From positions 16,996,120 through 17,060,119 of the forward strand of contig OX375880.1 in assembly GCA_947359465.1 (NCBI GenBank): 64,000 nt of DNA, written 5' to 3'. The notes under the pieces were generated by a model. It was not told where the DNA came from, did not search any database, and was given only the letters and a program-made list of their open reading frames with translations. Below, one piece after another: positions 12,401 to 26,500 of the stretch (position 1 is the stretch's first letter; the number at the start of each line of letters is the position of its first letter). The DNA is from Metellina segmentata. Taxonomy: Eukaryota; Arthropoda; Arachnida; Araneae; Tetragnathidae. The translations under genes were made by a program, and so were the position numbers.

Positions 12401-14319
12401 TTTATACCTTTGACCTAAAAGCTATTAGATATTCTTTAAATAGCTGCACTGTAAAAAAATTTTTTTTGGTCAGTGTACTAGTTTTTACTCTAAGCCGAGA
12501 ATTTGATAATTCACAATACACTAGTGTGAAAAACTCAAGGAACTGCTCTCAGGGTTCCCACTCTATTTCAGGAATAAAATTCCGACTTTTCCAGACAAAT
12601 TTCGCAAAATTCCATGAAGCAATTGACGACAAAGATTCAAGTAGGAAAACAAATTGTTATTTTCCCAGAACAGCGAATGTTTGAAACGGCTCATGCACCA
12701 CAAGGATGTTTTCGATGCCAAGATAAACCACCGGTAGGGTTGAGTTTCCCATGCCAGTGTGCATTGTTATGAAGTACCTGATATACAATACCTTAAGAAC
12801 AGATATATTACAAATATCAATATTGTTACTAATAAGTATCACAGTTCGAGTTTTCGCACGAAAGTAAATGAAATGCTGACAAAAACTTCTAACACGTTCA
12901 CAAACATTATATGTTACTGGGAAGTTTTGTGAAAAAATTAATCTAGCAAATTCTTTAAATTTCAAATATACATACAAAAGAAAATATATACAACTTTAAC
13001 TATACATGGAAAAACAGTTATTCGCAACAAAGCTTTCAACTACAAGTATATAGAACAACGCATAAAATAAAATTATCACATTAAGCAAGTTTTCTTAGAA
13101 AATAAAGAATTTCAAAGGCAGAAACGAAACATAAAATAAAACTTAACATAAACGAAACTGGTATCACACATTTTGTCATCCATTTTGGGTTGATAAGTTT
13201 TGCGTGAAATGGCTTACCGGAAACTAAACTCGACATGAGTCCATTCGAACAATACAAAACAACATTTTTCCTTTTCAAAGTTAGTGACACAGCTTTTCAA
13301 TTAGCTAGATACTTTAAAGCAAGTAAATATGTTAGAAATCTCACAATGCAAATTTTATGGCCTTATTAAATGAAATATCTGATTACACACATAAAATGAA
13401 TTATGTGATTTTCTGTTGGAGATCATTAAACTCTTCTGCAACTTACACAAGTCACTTTTTCTTTAGTTTACATCTTAAGGAAAATAGTTAAAACATATAT
13501 TAAAAATTCATTGAACTATATTTCATAATTGGAATAAGTTAAAAATTAGTTGAAAAATCTTTGAAACAAAAACTAATAAAAACATGTGGTAAAAATGTCA
13601 TGTACACACACAATAAATAACATATTTCCACGATCAATTTATAACAATAAGCAATTTGTTGCTTAACAAATTGTTTAGATATTAAAATAAAGCATATGCA
13701 TAAGTAATCAAAAAGATAAATAATAAACTAATAAAAGAAATATGTATGAATAATAAATATGAGTTAAATAATAAAATGAAGTACACAAATTATGAATAGA
13801 AATCTTATAAGACTAAGAGCCAGATAAAATTACTTTTCTTTTCAACATGTTCCAAACTTTCAACAGAAATTTTCATTGAACACTAAAGAATAAAACAAGT
13901 GGAACAAAAGACTGAAGTTCTTAAAAGATTAGATTCTAATGCATATTCTTTTCGTTACATACTATATAAGTAATGCTACCTCATTTTCTTACATTTTTCA
14001 GTCAGCTAAAATGTTAATTTTTAAGCTTAAGAACATAATCCAAGTAATTCTTGTACGCATTGTATTCCCCAATACATATTTGATAAACTGAGCAAGATGC
14101 TTGATTTGTCACTTTTCCTCTACATCGAAATTGAGCTACACTGTAAGAGTTATCCGACACAAGCTTTTCGGTTATTGGAATAATTTAACGTTAACTTCAC
14201 CCCTCGCTGAATCAAGGAACCAAAGAGATCACCTCGTTCCAAAGACGAGGTCTGTTTCTGAAAAATAAGAAACCACTTACGTTTCATTTTGTTACTTAAA
14301 GGTTATATTTATGTCTAAA
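9411..14319. other. Intergenic sequence downstream of PLA2G6, no gene seen
   Basis: AT-rich. It contains a SINE-like scrap at about 9935-9990 (GGTTTTATGGCCTAAAG), a T-run/G-run at about 11230-11250, and a repeat-like patch at about 12540-12760 starting AGGGTTCCCACTC. The part next to 14,320 may be PLA2G6 3' UTR. Confidence 0.5.
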
Positions 14320-14535
14320 TTATTGCACTAAAAGAGTCTTCAAAATTTCTAGTTCATGTTTCATGCATCGCATGTAAGCTGTCGTCTCCCACAGCATTTT
14401 CACTAGGATTTTTGTGTTAGTCTCGTCTAATGCAACGTTTTCCGTAAGTTGAGGGTTCAACCGAAAGTAAGGAATGTTCAGCATGCCACAAACGGCTTGC
14501 GCTCGTGCCGTCACTCTACCATCCGTTTGTGTGGC
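14320..14535 (-). CDS. PLA2G6: PLA2G6 coding exon 13 (residues 738-808, C-terminus)
   Basis: Acceptor TTGTAG; the TAA stop is at 14322-14320. It encodes [18 protein letters not shown] and LWETTAYMR, matching the family C-terminus. No clear poly(A) signal was seen just downstream, so the 3' UTR end is unknown. Confidence 0.94.
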   Translation of the reverse strand, partial: ATQTDGRVTARAQAVCGMLNIPYFRLNPQLTENVALDETNTKILVKMLWETTAYMRCMKHELEILKTLLVQ

Positions 14536-17500
14536 CTACAAAAGAAAACAGACATGTTAGGCATGTCATTTTAAAACTCAAAAGATTTTTAAAATGCAAA
14601 ACTCATTTCAACTGACGGAACCTTGATTTTGGAGCAATCAGAAAATCCTAGTTTCTAATAAACAAATGAATTTAAAGTATTTCTTGCATGTAAGGCATGA
14701 GCTGCATTTTTTCGGTCGAGCTCAATATACACTACCCTACAATAATGGACTAGATGCTAGTGGATATAAATAAAATCTGACTACTTGTTTTTGGTGGTAT
14801 GGCCTGGGACCTCTGCATGTTGTTCCTGGTCAATTGAACGGCAACGCCTACAATTTTATGGAATGGACGTATGTTACTTCCAGGACGACGACGCTCCGTG
14901 TCATGTTGCAGCCTCTGTCGAGTAGTGGTATCGAGATATTGGTATGTAAAACGTCTTTCCTGGTCTGCTCAGAATCCAGACCTAAACCCCATAGGACATT
15001 AGTGGGACGCGTTAGAGAGACGCTTACGGAAAAGGGAATCACGTCCGAAATCTACATCTGAGCTGGCGACATTCTTGCAGCAGGAATGGACACCAATACC
15101 CATAGCTGTGTATCAAAACCTTGTTGAAAGCATGCCCAGAAGGGTTGCTAGTGTTATCGCAGCACGTGAGCGACCATCCCCCTATTAAAGCATGTTTTCT
15201 ATCTTTTATACCATCACAACTTGCTGTCCTGTTCATTATTGTTGGGTAGTGTAGGTAGCAGTAGTGTTCCTGCAGTGATATGTTCCAAACATGACAGCAC
15301 TTGGCATGTTTTTAAATACAATTTCAGAGTTTGCCAATAAAAATTTCAAAGAAATTCTGAATTGACAAAGGATTGGTTAACACTACTCAGACTAAACACC
15401 AAAACGTCAATGGACATTTTGTGGCAATGATCATTAAGCACATTTGCATGGTGCTGTCTTCTGACAATCAAATATAAAGTCGCACGCACATGTGCTATTT
15501 TTATACCATTCAAAAATTAATTTGTTCAAAAGGTATCTTTTCTCGAAAATTTGAATGTTAGATCATTTAATTTTTATTCTTTATCATTATGTATTGTTAT
15601 ATTTGAATAAATTATGTTTTCTTGTTTCCAGGATCCTTTTCACACAGTTGATAACTTGCTGGAATAACACCGAATGCTGGATTACTATTATTTTGAACCA
15701 CTGACAGATGACGAGATCAACCTAAGAGCTGCCACTCCAAGTTTCCACACCACACCAATTTGGGAAAATTTGAGACCACAGCTGATTTAACATGCACAAG
15801 CCTCCACCCACTCTAAGATTGGATCTAGTTTAGAACTTGAAACCTGCCAGCAGCTATTCCACTGTTCCAACCAGGCTACTGTGATTCTTTTATCTCTACT
15901 ATTATACAAAGAAATGTGTGTATCTGTCCGTGTTTTCAGTTTATGCGAAGCCAAAATTTTAAAATTTTTATCTAGAACATTTTTTAATCAGTATATTGGT
16001 AATTATTTATTATTTTTTTCCTTAGAATGGCAACAGGGTGAAGAGTTCCTATTCTAAATTTATTGTTTTCCTTTCATTTCCCGAGCACAAACGATGCCAG
16101 TAAAGATAAACAAATCAAAATCTTGACTGGCGTTTATTTCTTTTTTATTCTTTAGTCCAAGTTTCTATCTTTGCGATCGTTAAAGCTAGAAAGAAAATTT
16201 CAACAGATTTAAAATCTGTGGAAAATTTTTCCCACAGATCTATACCTAAAAATATTATTTTATTTAAATAAATAATTTTTAAACTGTAACTTATATTTTT
16301 CCAATACAAATTTCTCTGCCTTTGACCAAAATATCTGTTTACGACCTTTGACAAAGATATTCTTTACGAACACAAAAAAGGACTATTTGAGTTTTTCAAT
16401 CTTCACGATTGTTGAAGATAGAGAAAAAATTTGAACGGATTTGAAATCTGTGGAAAATTTCACACCAGATCGATACTTTAAATGTGAATTTCTTTTAAAT
16501 AAATAATTTTTCAGTTGTAACTTTTATATTTTCTCAATACAAATTTTGACACATTTCACGAAGATATTCATTGTTCGAACACAAAAAGGACTATTTAAGG
16601 TTTTCTATCTTCACAATCGTTAAAAGAATAAAGATGGAGTGAAAATTTCAATAGACAATTTTACACCAAATCGAAACCTCAGGTGACATGCCCGTGTCAT
16701 GTCGGGTGGAAGGACTCAATCTTAAAACTGTTTTTTCTTTTTAATGTTTTCAGTATCAGTCAGACATGAAAAGAAATGTCATGGGCAATGCCGTGCTGGC
16801 CTGCAAGTATGGAAAACATTTCACAAAATTTAGCTTATTTATGTCAATACCAAAAAAACCCCCATCACTGAGAAAGAACGTACCTGATCAACCAGAAGCT
16901 GGCCTAAATTCGTGACTCCCAGAGCCATCCTGCAAGCACCCCATAGGGTATCTGGACGGAATACATCAATGGTATTCACAGCTGTGAGAGGAGGTCTTCC
17001 AGTGCCCATGGAAACAATCACTTTTGGATCACAAGTCTGGTCTCCCTGACCCTACAGCAGGAAGTGAAGCAAATGAACAATGAGCACATCTGGACAAAAC
17101 AAAACCTCAAATTTCAATAGCAACTGTATTGATTTCGTAGGCTTTGATCTATCCATACATTGACATAATTTGTAAAATGTGTAGTCAATTACAGTAATCT
17201 TTAAGTGCAGAATAAGATCTTGATGACAAGTCCTTGATTATTAGCTGCTACCACTTGACTTGGATTACCCTTTCGAGTAGGCATTTCGTTAATAGCAGCG
17301 GTAATGCATTTTGGGAGAAGATTATAACAAAACATGTAGTATTAAATGCTTTATCCAATAGTATGAGCGTCAAGCATTTAGCTTTGCAATCCTTTGAAAC
17401 ATACAAAATCCAAGTACGCTAAATTGCCGACGCTACAAAAACGGCAGCAAAAGGTAGAATATTAGATGCTTGTAGCAATCCTTCTTTTAAAACAAGGGAA

Positions 17501-20500
17501 ATATAGTGAGAATTGTTGATTACATTATATATTACATCATGAATACAAAAAATAACACGGTTCTCAGACAGTATTTTCAGCTTGGTATCAGTTCATATTT
17601 AGCAATAATGATATAGGGATATTTGATGTAAAATGGAACGAAGCATGCAAATGTATTTCGCTACAATTTTTTATTGCAATTTATTGATTAATTTTCAAAC
17701 AAATCATTGATTAAATTTCAGTAAATCAGTTAAATTTTTATGAGGGAAGCTAATGATTTGAGACACATTTTGGGCAAAGAATTGCATTTTTGGAGCAGAA
17801 TCCACACACACAAATCTAAAACAAATTTCTATTTATTTATTCATACTATCAAACAGATTATTCCAGTTACATGACAGCAAAACAAACTAAAATTACAGAA
17901 CCCTGCAATAGATAAACGAAAAAACAGTTTAAGTATGCAAGGTTTGAATGTTAAATAAATGATCATAACATCAAAAACTCAATTTTCAACCATTAAAGTT
18001 ATTAAATTACTAAAATGCATTACATTTGGTTGATTTACCCATGAATAAGCTACACCAAACGCAAGATAAAATAAAATTTAATTAAAAGAGACCAGTAAAG
18101 AAAATCAGACTAACAAACCAAACATTAAAGGGTTGTAAAATGAAAGTAAACATGAGAGCTAATTTTTTTTCTTAAATCAAGCATAACAAAAGGTAAGATA
18201 GGTAAAAGCATATCACAAAAAATACATCGAATTGGGAACATTGATTTCGAAATGGATAAAAATGATGTAGCATAAAATACACAAATTTTGTTAAAATATG
18301 AGATCCATAAAAAAATGCTTGGGATCGTTGAAAATTCTTTACAAACAAAAAAGACAAAGACGGACCATCTCTGTCTTAATTGACGATTATATGCAGTTTA
18401 AAATTTGGATTACAAACGCATTAAAAAGACAGAGTAAGGTAAAAATACATAAGGCGGCGAGTGCAGGGTAACCCAACAAGTCTGCTAAAATGGGGAATAA
18501 AGTGTGGAAAAAAATCGATACTAAAAAGATTTAAGATGATTTGGGGTTTAATGGAACAAGAGCCATGTTTAGCCAAGCTGCACAAACACAAGACAGTGCC
18601 AAGTAAAAAAATGTTGTGAAAGTTAGAAAGAGAGGGATTAGAGGACACAGTAGAGCAAAGAGAGCAGAAAAAAAGATCGCTTGGGTATGCCAGGAGCACG
18701 ATGCCAGTGTTTACTAGACAAAAAACCCCATGGAAAAAGAAAAGATCATTAGAGTTTAACGCTCTACATAAGGCGAAAAAGAAGATTGTTTCCTCCAAGA
18801 TCCAGTTGAATGGCCTCACAGGCAATTTACTGAAATGGCCGAAATCTGCCTTCACGATGCTTTCCCCAGGAGGAGAGGGAATGTGTTGTTCCATTATCAC
18901 TCGATTTTTTGGTTTCTAGTGTGGGGTCGTCATGCCTGAAAGGTACATATACTTCCTGTGTCAACTAAAAGGGTCAATACCGGTCATTAACATTCAAAGG
19001 ACCTGCAAGTTGTCTTCTGCAATGTTTTTAAGGGGACAGACTCTCAAGAAGAAACGATTTGCGAGGCTTCCCATTGAGTCCTTGTCGATGGTAATTTGGT
19101 AATTTTAGTTAACGTCGTACTAGAGCAACACAACGGGCTTTTGACGACGGTCCGGGATCAGTCCTTTAAGGGAAAGATCCGAGGACAACACCTCGTAATT
19201 TTGAACCACAGTCAGATGACGAAGCAACACCTCAGCTGACACCCCTCTCACCAAACTTTCACACCAACCCAACATGAGGACTTTCGGCCACGACAGATTT
19301 AAGGTGCACCAGCCGCCTCTACACCATACACTTACAAACATCCATGCCCGGAACCTTCCGGTCTAGAGGCTAACACCTTGACCACTATACCGGTTGGTCG
19401 GTGTCCCTGTCGATGGAGATGAGACTATTCATGCACAGGTGGGGGAGGTCAAGAAGGGATGGAAATCATAATGGGCTTTGGGCGTCTCTTGCAGGAGTTC
19501 AAGGTCAGAAAGAATCCGAGCCTTCAGCAACAATTGAACGAGAAACTCTCGGTCGCTTCAAAATCCAGAGGGTTAAAATATGGAGTATGTTGGCAATGGT
19601 GGCACAGTGAACATTAAACAGTCATAGAACATATCAAGGGTTCGAGGTACACTAGCGATTGTTCAATGTTGAGTTCAATACCGAAAACCTTGAAATAAAG
19701 TAACAAATGTGTACTCACTGTTGCAATGAGTGCTTGGTTACACTGATGTATCTCAGTCAAGGCATCCAGCGTGGGATTGTTTGATATAAGACCCCCGTCG
19801 ATGTAGGGCCCGGTGGGACGGAAATATGTGGGAGCAGCTCCAGTGGCTCTGGCAGCCTGCCAGATCAACTGAGCTGAAACAGAAGCAAAACTAACCATTA
19901 CATTACTGCAGCTACACCAAACACCTGAATATTAGAAGGCCAAAGGACAGCATCATTCCAAACACTATTAAATACAGATCTTAGTATAGTGCACTCCGCT
20001 TTATCGGATCACTGGATAATGGGAGCAGTCCCTTATTGGGTAGTTTCCTTGGGAACGGAATCACAGGCCTCCCAGTGGTTCTTACCTTTGAAAATAGTCG
20101 CTTTAGTTGCCTCATATGTGAAAAATAGTAGCCAAAATAGTCTCCTCAATTTTGTAAAATTTAGCGCTATATTAGATACAGAAAGCTGCTGTAGGGCAAC
20201 AACAAATGAATCCTTTACAGACAACTAAAATAAAATGCTAATGTTTCATTAAAAAAAAATTCGAAAATTACGACGCAAGTGTTTTTTTTAGGCGCGTTCT
20301 CACGAATCAAGTTCAATTGACCTATTATAGTTGATCTAAAAATGTTGAATCCGTTTTTGTTCGCACATTTCAATAGAAACTGATGAACCGTTTAATAAGC
20401 GAAAATATAAAAGTTACAATTGAAAAATTATTTATTTATAGAAAATCACATTTAAGGTATCGAACTGGTGTAAAATTTTCAGCAGATTTCAATCCGTTGT

Positions 20501-23500
20501 AATTTTTACATAATCTTTAACGATCGCAAACATACAAACTTGGCCTGGAGAATAAAAAAGCACCTTTGTTTTGTTTCTGGAATAAAATAAACCACGTCAG
20601 ATCGTTTGCGTGGAAATAACTCGAACGCAGATGGCGGAATTTATAGTCTGATAAAACCCCATAAAGTCCACTAAAAACAATAAAATTTGTCTTTGGAAGT
20701 AGAGAGGTTAACCCGTAACCTCCCATGGTTGCGCCACAAGTACAGAATATGTGTTTATGATAAGCAGGTATTTTTGCCAATTATTTAGCTTTATAAGCTC
20801 TACAAAGTCCACTATAAACAATGAAATTTGTCTTTGGAAAAGGGGGAGGGAGCACCTTACGCATAAACTCAAATTTTGCAAAAAAAAAAAAAATATCTTG
20901 GCAACTCTGTAAACAGTATAAATAAGTTGCATTAAGTTGAAAATGTTTTTTTATGAATATCAATAATCTCACCAATGGTAAAAATTTTTTAACAGTTGCA
21001 ATTTTTAAAAAATTTTGATACAAAAATGGAATTAACAGGAAATAAAAAATGCTATGTTACAAAAGAATAAATCAAATAAATACTAATTTTATTAAATAGC
21101 ACAAACGTTAAATGAAAAAAATAAGTAGACACTAAAAATAAAAATGGTACAGCTTCAGTCTGCGTTTATAGCAGTGACAACCGAGTTGGCGCTTTTTTTT
21201 GGCACACTTCTAATAGCGAATAACGACAGATTAAGGTAAGCCATATGCATTACGGTTATTGCGGATTTTAATACAACCTGGGAAAGTGGAAAGTTCAAAA
21301 ATTTCATTTTGAATGTTCTAGAAAGTTCTTTCAAATTCCGTTAAACTGTCGTTTGATTTCATTGGTTCATTTGAAAAAATTATTTCCTTGGCGACTTAAG
21401 TGCGCCTTTTTGGCAACTTAAGTGTTCCAAGGGCAGGCCGTTGCCACCGATATAAACGTAGACTGAAGCTGTACCCTTGTGGTAAATAACATAGAACTTA
21501 ATTCAGTTCAAATTTACAACCTATTTTCGAATATAAAATAGCTTTTTTTTAAAAATCTCTTTAGTTTTCCGTAAATATTCTTATTTTCAAATTAAATCAA
21601 CTTTTAATCAAATAAAACTTAAATTGTTTCTTGGAAAAAAAAGAGTTACTAATTTTAACTTGTCAAAACAATCATAAATATCGCCCTTAATAAAGTATCA
21701 TTTTGAAAATTTCCGTTGCAAAAAAAGTAGCTGCAGTCTTATGTTTAAAACGGTGGTCACAGCCTTGGCGCACTTCTTAAGTCGCCAAATAAAGAAGTTT
21801 TAACGGATTTTTAAAGTACTTTCTAGAATATCCAAAATGAAAATTTAAACTTCCCGCTAGCCGAGGTTGCCATAAAAGACGAAATAACCGAGCCTTATTT
21901 CCTAGTTGAAAGAAAATCATATTAAAAGCTGATCAACTTGAAATATTTCATTTATACCTTTTCCGCCGAATCATGACGTTTCACGGCCGCTGGAGAGCTC
22001 CGCTTTTTTTTGGAAACCGTAGTTTTTTACCTAAGAAATTTACAACAACGTACACTAACTAGTTCAAAATCCAGTTTCTCCAGGTTTGCCATTAAACTAA
22101 TAAGCTTCTCACAAAGGATTCTTTTCAGAAGGGAATTTGCAAGACCTATCAGCTTGCAAAACTTAGGAGTGCAAAGTTGGCGATGTTACATTTATAAAAG
22201 ACAAAAAAGGGCAAAAATCGGAATTTTTCTTAAAAAATGATAAAAAATCGGTAATTTTCTCAAAAATTTAAGAAAAGTCGGAAATACCTACAAAAGTTGG
22301 AAGAATCTCATTGCTGTAGTTAGGACATATTCACACTTTCTTTATTATTTTTTTTAACATTTATTCTTTGGCTGTAATTCCATAATATAATTTAATTCTA
22401 AAAAAATATATATATATGTAGAAAAAGCGGAATTTATCGCGGAAATACGCGGAAGATTTTCACCCCTGGTTTGGGAAGGAATTCGTAGCAATTACCGAGG
22501 GTTAGCGAGCAGAGGTCACATCTGACCCCACAAAAAGAACTGTTACAAAATATCGCAGAAAATAATAGTAAAAATTGATTGTCCGTATTATATTGATTTG
22601 CTCTAATATGCACGGCTAAAATCGATTATTATGCCTCGATGATACTGAACGATCATAAATCGATAAATGTAGCATATAAATCGATAAATGTAGCGCAAAT
22701 ATCGGGTTTCTAAGAAAAAGTCGCCTTGCGATGAAAATAGTTGCCTTTTTCCCCCAAAATAGTTGCTTTTGACGTTTTTCAATGTTAATTTTCTGAAAAA
22801 AGTCGCCATAGTCGCCTTGCCTCGAAAATAGTCGCTTTAGTCGCCTCTGGGAGGCCTCCTGGAATCATTTAAATAATTAATTGGACCACCTTACGTCAGT
22901 TAAACAGAGGTGTAGTTAAGAGGGTTATAAAAATCTTCTCTGACAGCCAGGCAGCCCTAAAGGCTTTGCAAAGTCACCGCTTCTCCTCAAAAGCAGTATG
23001 GGAATGTCACAATGCGCTTGAGGACCTGGCTGAGAGAAACAAGGTCTCTCTTGTCTGGGTCCCTGTGGCATTGAAGGTAATGAAACGGCAGACCCCATTA
23101 GCAAAACATGGGTCTGAAACACCATTTATTGGACCAGCACCTGTTTTGGGTCTGCCTCACAATGTGGTTAGAGGGACTATAAGGGATTTGCTCCTAGCCA
23201 AGTCCTACCATACATGGCTTCAATCTAATAATCAAAGACAAGCGAAAGAGCTCAATCAGCAGTCTCCTTGGAATAGATCGAGGGAGCTGCTGAATTTGGG
23301 TCGGAAAGAAATCAGGATAGCTGTTGGCCTCCTAACTGGCCACTGTACCCTGAATAGACACCTCAACATTATGGGTGTTATAGATGACCCATTACGTAGA
23401 GGTTGTCGGATGGTAGAGGAGAGTTCTGTACACGTTCTATGTGAATGTGACCATTACTCTGCACAACGATTTGAATTGTAAAACATTCCAATCAGGTAGA

Positions 23501-26500
23501 TGCTGAAATTTATTTTGGCAATCAGTCTTTAGTGGATCAGTAGGGGTCTCAGTACAATAAACTATCAGTCGCAGTGCTGGCACTCTTCAGAGCCACCCCT
23601 TTACAAGTCATAAGTCATTCCTTGGGAACAGAATCATTTAAATAATTAATTGGTTAAATGGACTACCTTACGTCAGTTAAACAAACCAGTTTCAATAAAA
23701 TTTTGCAAACAAAATATCCATAGTGTGTCTGTGTGCTTTCAGTTTCTATAGTATGCTGTGAGAAGGGCTTCAGTTTGATGAATTTGATTAAAAACAAATT
23801 TAGGTCCTCAATGCAAGAGGAAAGTTTATGTAATCTGATGATGTGGAATGGACCATCAGTGAAAGATTTTGATACCACAAAGATTGGTATTTCAGTTCTA
23901 AAGCAACAATACATGTTCAAAGCCATGAAAGTTCAAGAATGGAGCAAAATGTATAATGTAGATGATTAAAATGCTATTTTTTATTGCCTCAGTTACTATA
24001 AAAAATAGTATATTATTTACTATGTGTGTGTAATGAGTTCTGTGATATACTCAGCATTAGAAAAAAATATTAGTACATGTATTGTCCTGGCTCCTAAATT
24101 TTTTTATTTTTGTCATCCCTTGAGTTATTGTGTTTCTTGTGCAAAAATTTTGCTCAAAATCACAATCAGAGAGAAAAGCATTTAAAAATTTAAAAACTAT
24201 TTAAAAAACAGCTGCCGAGATGGATTCAAATTGCTTTACAAGTGCTTGTTTCACTTTACAGACAAAATAAACTCAGTTTTGCAAAGAAAAATGGAATAAA
24301 ATGAAATTTTAGTCAAAAATTTCATATTTAGACTACGTAGAAAAGTCGACACTTTAATGCAGTCAGATACCTTAAAAACTTTAATGGGTTTTTAACTATT
24401 CTTAAGCAAGATAATTTAATTTAAGATTTTTTCTTCTTATCTTGAAATATTTATCTCTTCTTGTCCTGAGATACATTTAAAAAATAAATACCATTATTTT
24501 ATCCTAACTTTTCTACGTTCAGGATCGTAAGTTAGTGCTTTAAGCTGATGATATAACTTATTTAAACATAAATATAATTTCAGGTGCTTCTTAAATGGGT
24601 ACTGTTTCACACCAGTTGGTAATATCTAGTAATACACCAGATAACTCAATTAACTTACCTCTAGGATTAGGAAGTGCTTCACTTGTGAGGACATCTTTCT
24701 CCACGTGATTCAAAAGCTCGAGTGGAGATTTATAATTTCTAAAAATATGCAGATCAGCAGGTTTCCTATCACCTCTTGTTGCTGTTATCATGATCCTGCA
24801 AGTTTAATGCAAGAGTATTCTTAAACAGTATGCATTCATTTGATTTATTACATGTAACATGCCAAAGATCTTTTTTCCTGAATACTAGCAGACATGCATG
24901 TGCACAGTATCTGTACATAAAATTCTTATATCAGGGCTGCCACTGCCAAAACACCTATGAAATACTAACATAAATTTTTTTAAATTGTATACATGTATAC
25001 TCGCATAGAAAGTCTCCTCTTGCACCCTATTTTAGTATAAATTTTAATTGCTCAGATACAAGCAAAAGCACAATATGCGCTAATTGAATGCGAAACAGAC
25101 GTTGAAAATCTCACAAAGAAATTAAAATTTCAAACTGAATACAGTAAACTCCCGATTATCCGCTTTGCGGCTTATCAGCGGTCACTTTGTGACAAAATGT
25201 TGTTGAAAAAACTTTAATCTCAAATAAAAAAAGCTTGTTTAACACAAAATACAAAAACAATTAAGTCGTATGTACACCCTAGAAGTTTATTTTTTAAATT
25301 ATAACTTTAAAAATCCAGTTTTTTCACAGTAGGCAATTGGTTAAAATTATTTCAGTGAAAAAAAAATGATATTTAACTAATTATTAATTAGCAAATTAAG
25401 GTATAATGAGCTAATTAGCATGTTTTTTGAAGTGTGATATCTCAAATTTTAATTTGTCCAGAAAGACAATTCTAGTTGGAAATCATTTCCAATATTATTC
25501 TTCATGTTTTGACCTTCAATCAAGTTTTTTGAGAGAAAAGGTTTTCTGTTAGAACTTTTTTTGCCAAGAATGCATAAAAAACACGATTTTTTCTGGAAAT
25601 TGAGGTATTAAAAATCCATTAAATTTTTTTTTCTTAACTAATAACTCGGATTGAGTGTCAAAACATCCGCTGTATTATGTAGATTATAATGATACAAAAA
25701 TAATTATAATAGATTAATTTATTGTTGAGCTATCACTGTTTGAACAAAGCATCCTATTGCAAAAACTTGTTTCTTTAGAAATTGAGTTTAAAGTTTTGGA
25801 AACACGTCTGTTGATGATGACAGTACCTAACAAAAACCCTTGTAACTAGAAAACTATTTAGAATATTTTCAAGATTTTGGCATCGTTTGAAAGCTAAGGA
25901 ATTGAAGAATATTTTGAAGCAATAAAAAAAAAATTAGACTTTTGGTTGGATTTTCAGGATTTCTAGTGTATACATACACCTTAACTGATTTTTTAGTGAA
26001 TAATTAAATATACAAAGTTTTAAACTTTTTTGGAAATAAGTAAATATACAAAGTTTTAAATACAGAAATCTACTGTTTATTAATTCAGAATTGTATGTAA
26101 AGGCACAATACTGTAAATAAAAATTGTTGAAATACATTTTCATGGTGATTTGTGCCCCTTTTAGCCATTTTGTGAACTCAATTCCATGAATAATCGAGAG
26201 TTTATTGTACTTTCTTAATAAAATTTTGACAGTCGAGCACAATTGAATCCAATGTTTATATTTCACGATTGCAGTCATGGCAGCAAAACTTCAAAATTGG
26301 TGTCACTTAGATGATTTAATACAAAGAAAAATATGAAAATATTTTTTCCATCTTCTATTAATCAAGAAAAGAGACTATATTTTTGTTGCATAGGGAGAAT
26401 GTTAAAAAAGAGCCATCAGAATTTTGAAAATAGGAGCTTTGAAGACGATTTTGCTTGGAAAAAATATGATGGAAATATTAACACCCATCAACACCATAAA

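Noticed and set aside
12540..12980. Overlapping ORFs on both strands
   Set aside because: Neither has a recognisable domain. The start (AGGGTTCCCACTC) resembles a dispersed repeat also hinted at near 54050.
18421..18900. Longest minus-strand ORF outside the two genes (159 codons)
   Set aside because: Phe/Leu/Ser-rich, no recognisable family, and it lies in a block that shares segments with repeats at 31685 and 56130. It is treated as a chance frame in repeat DNA.
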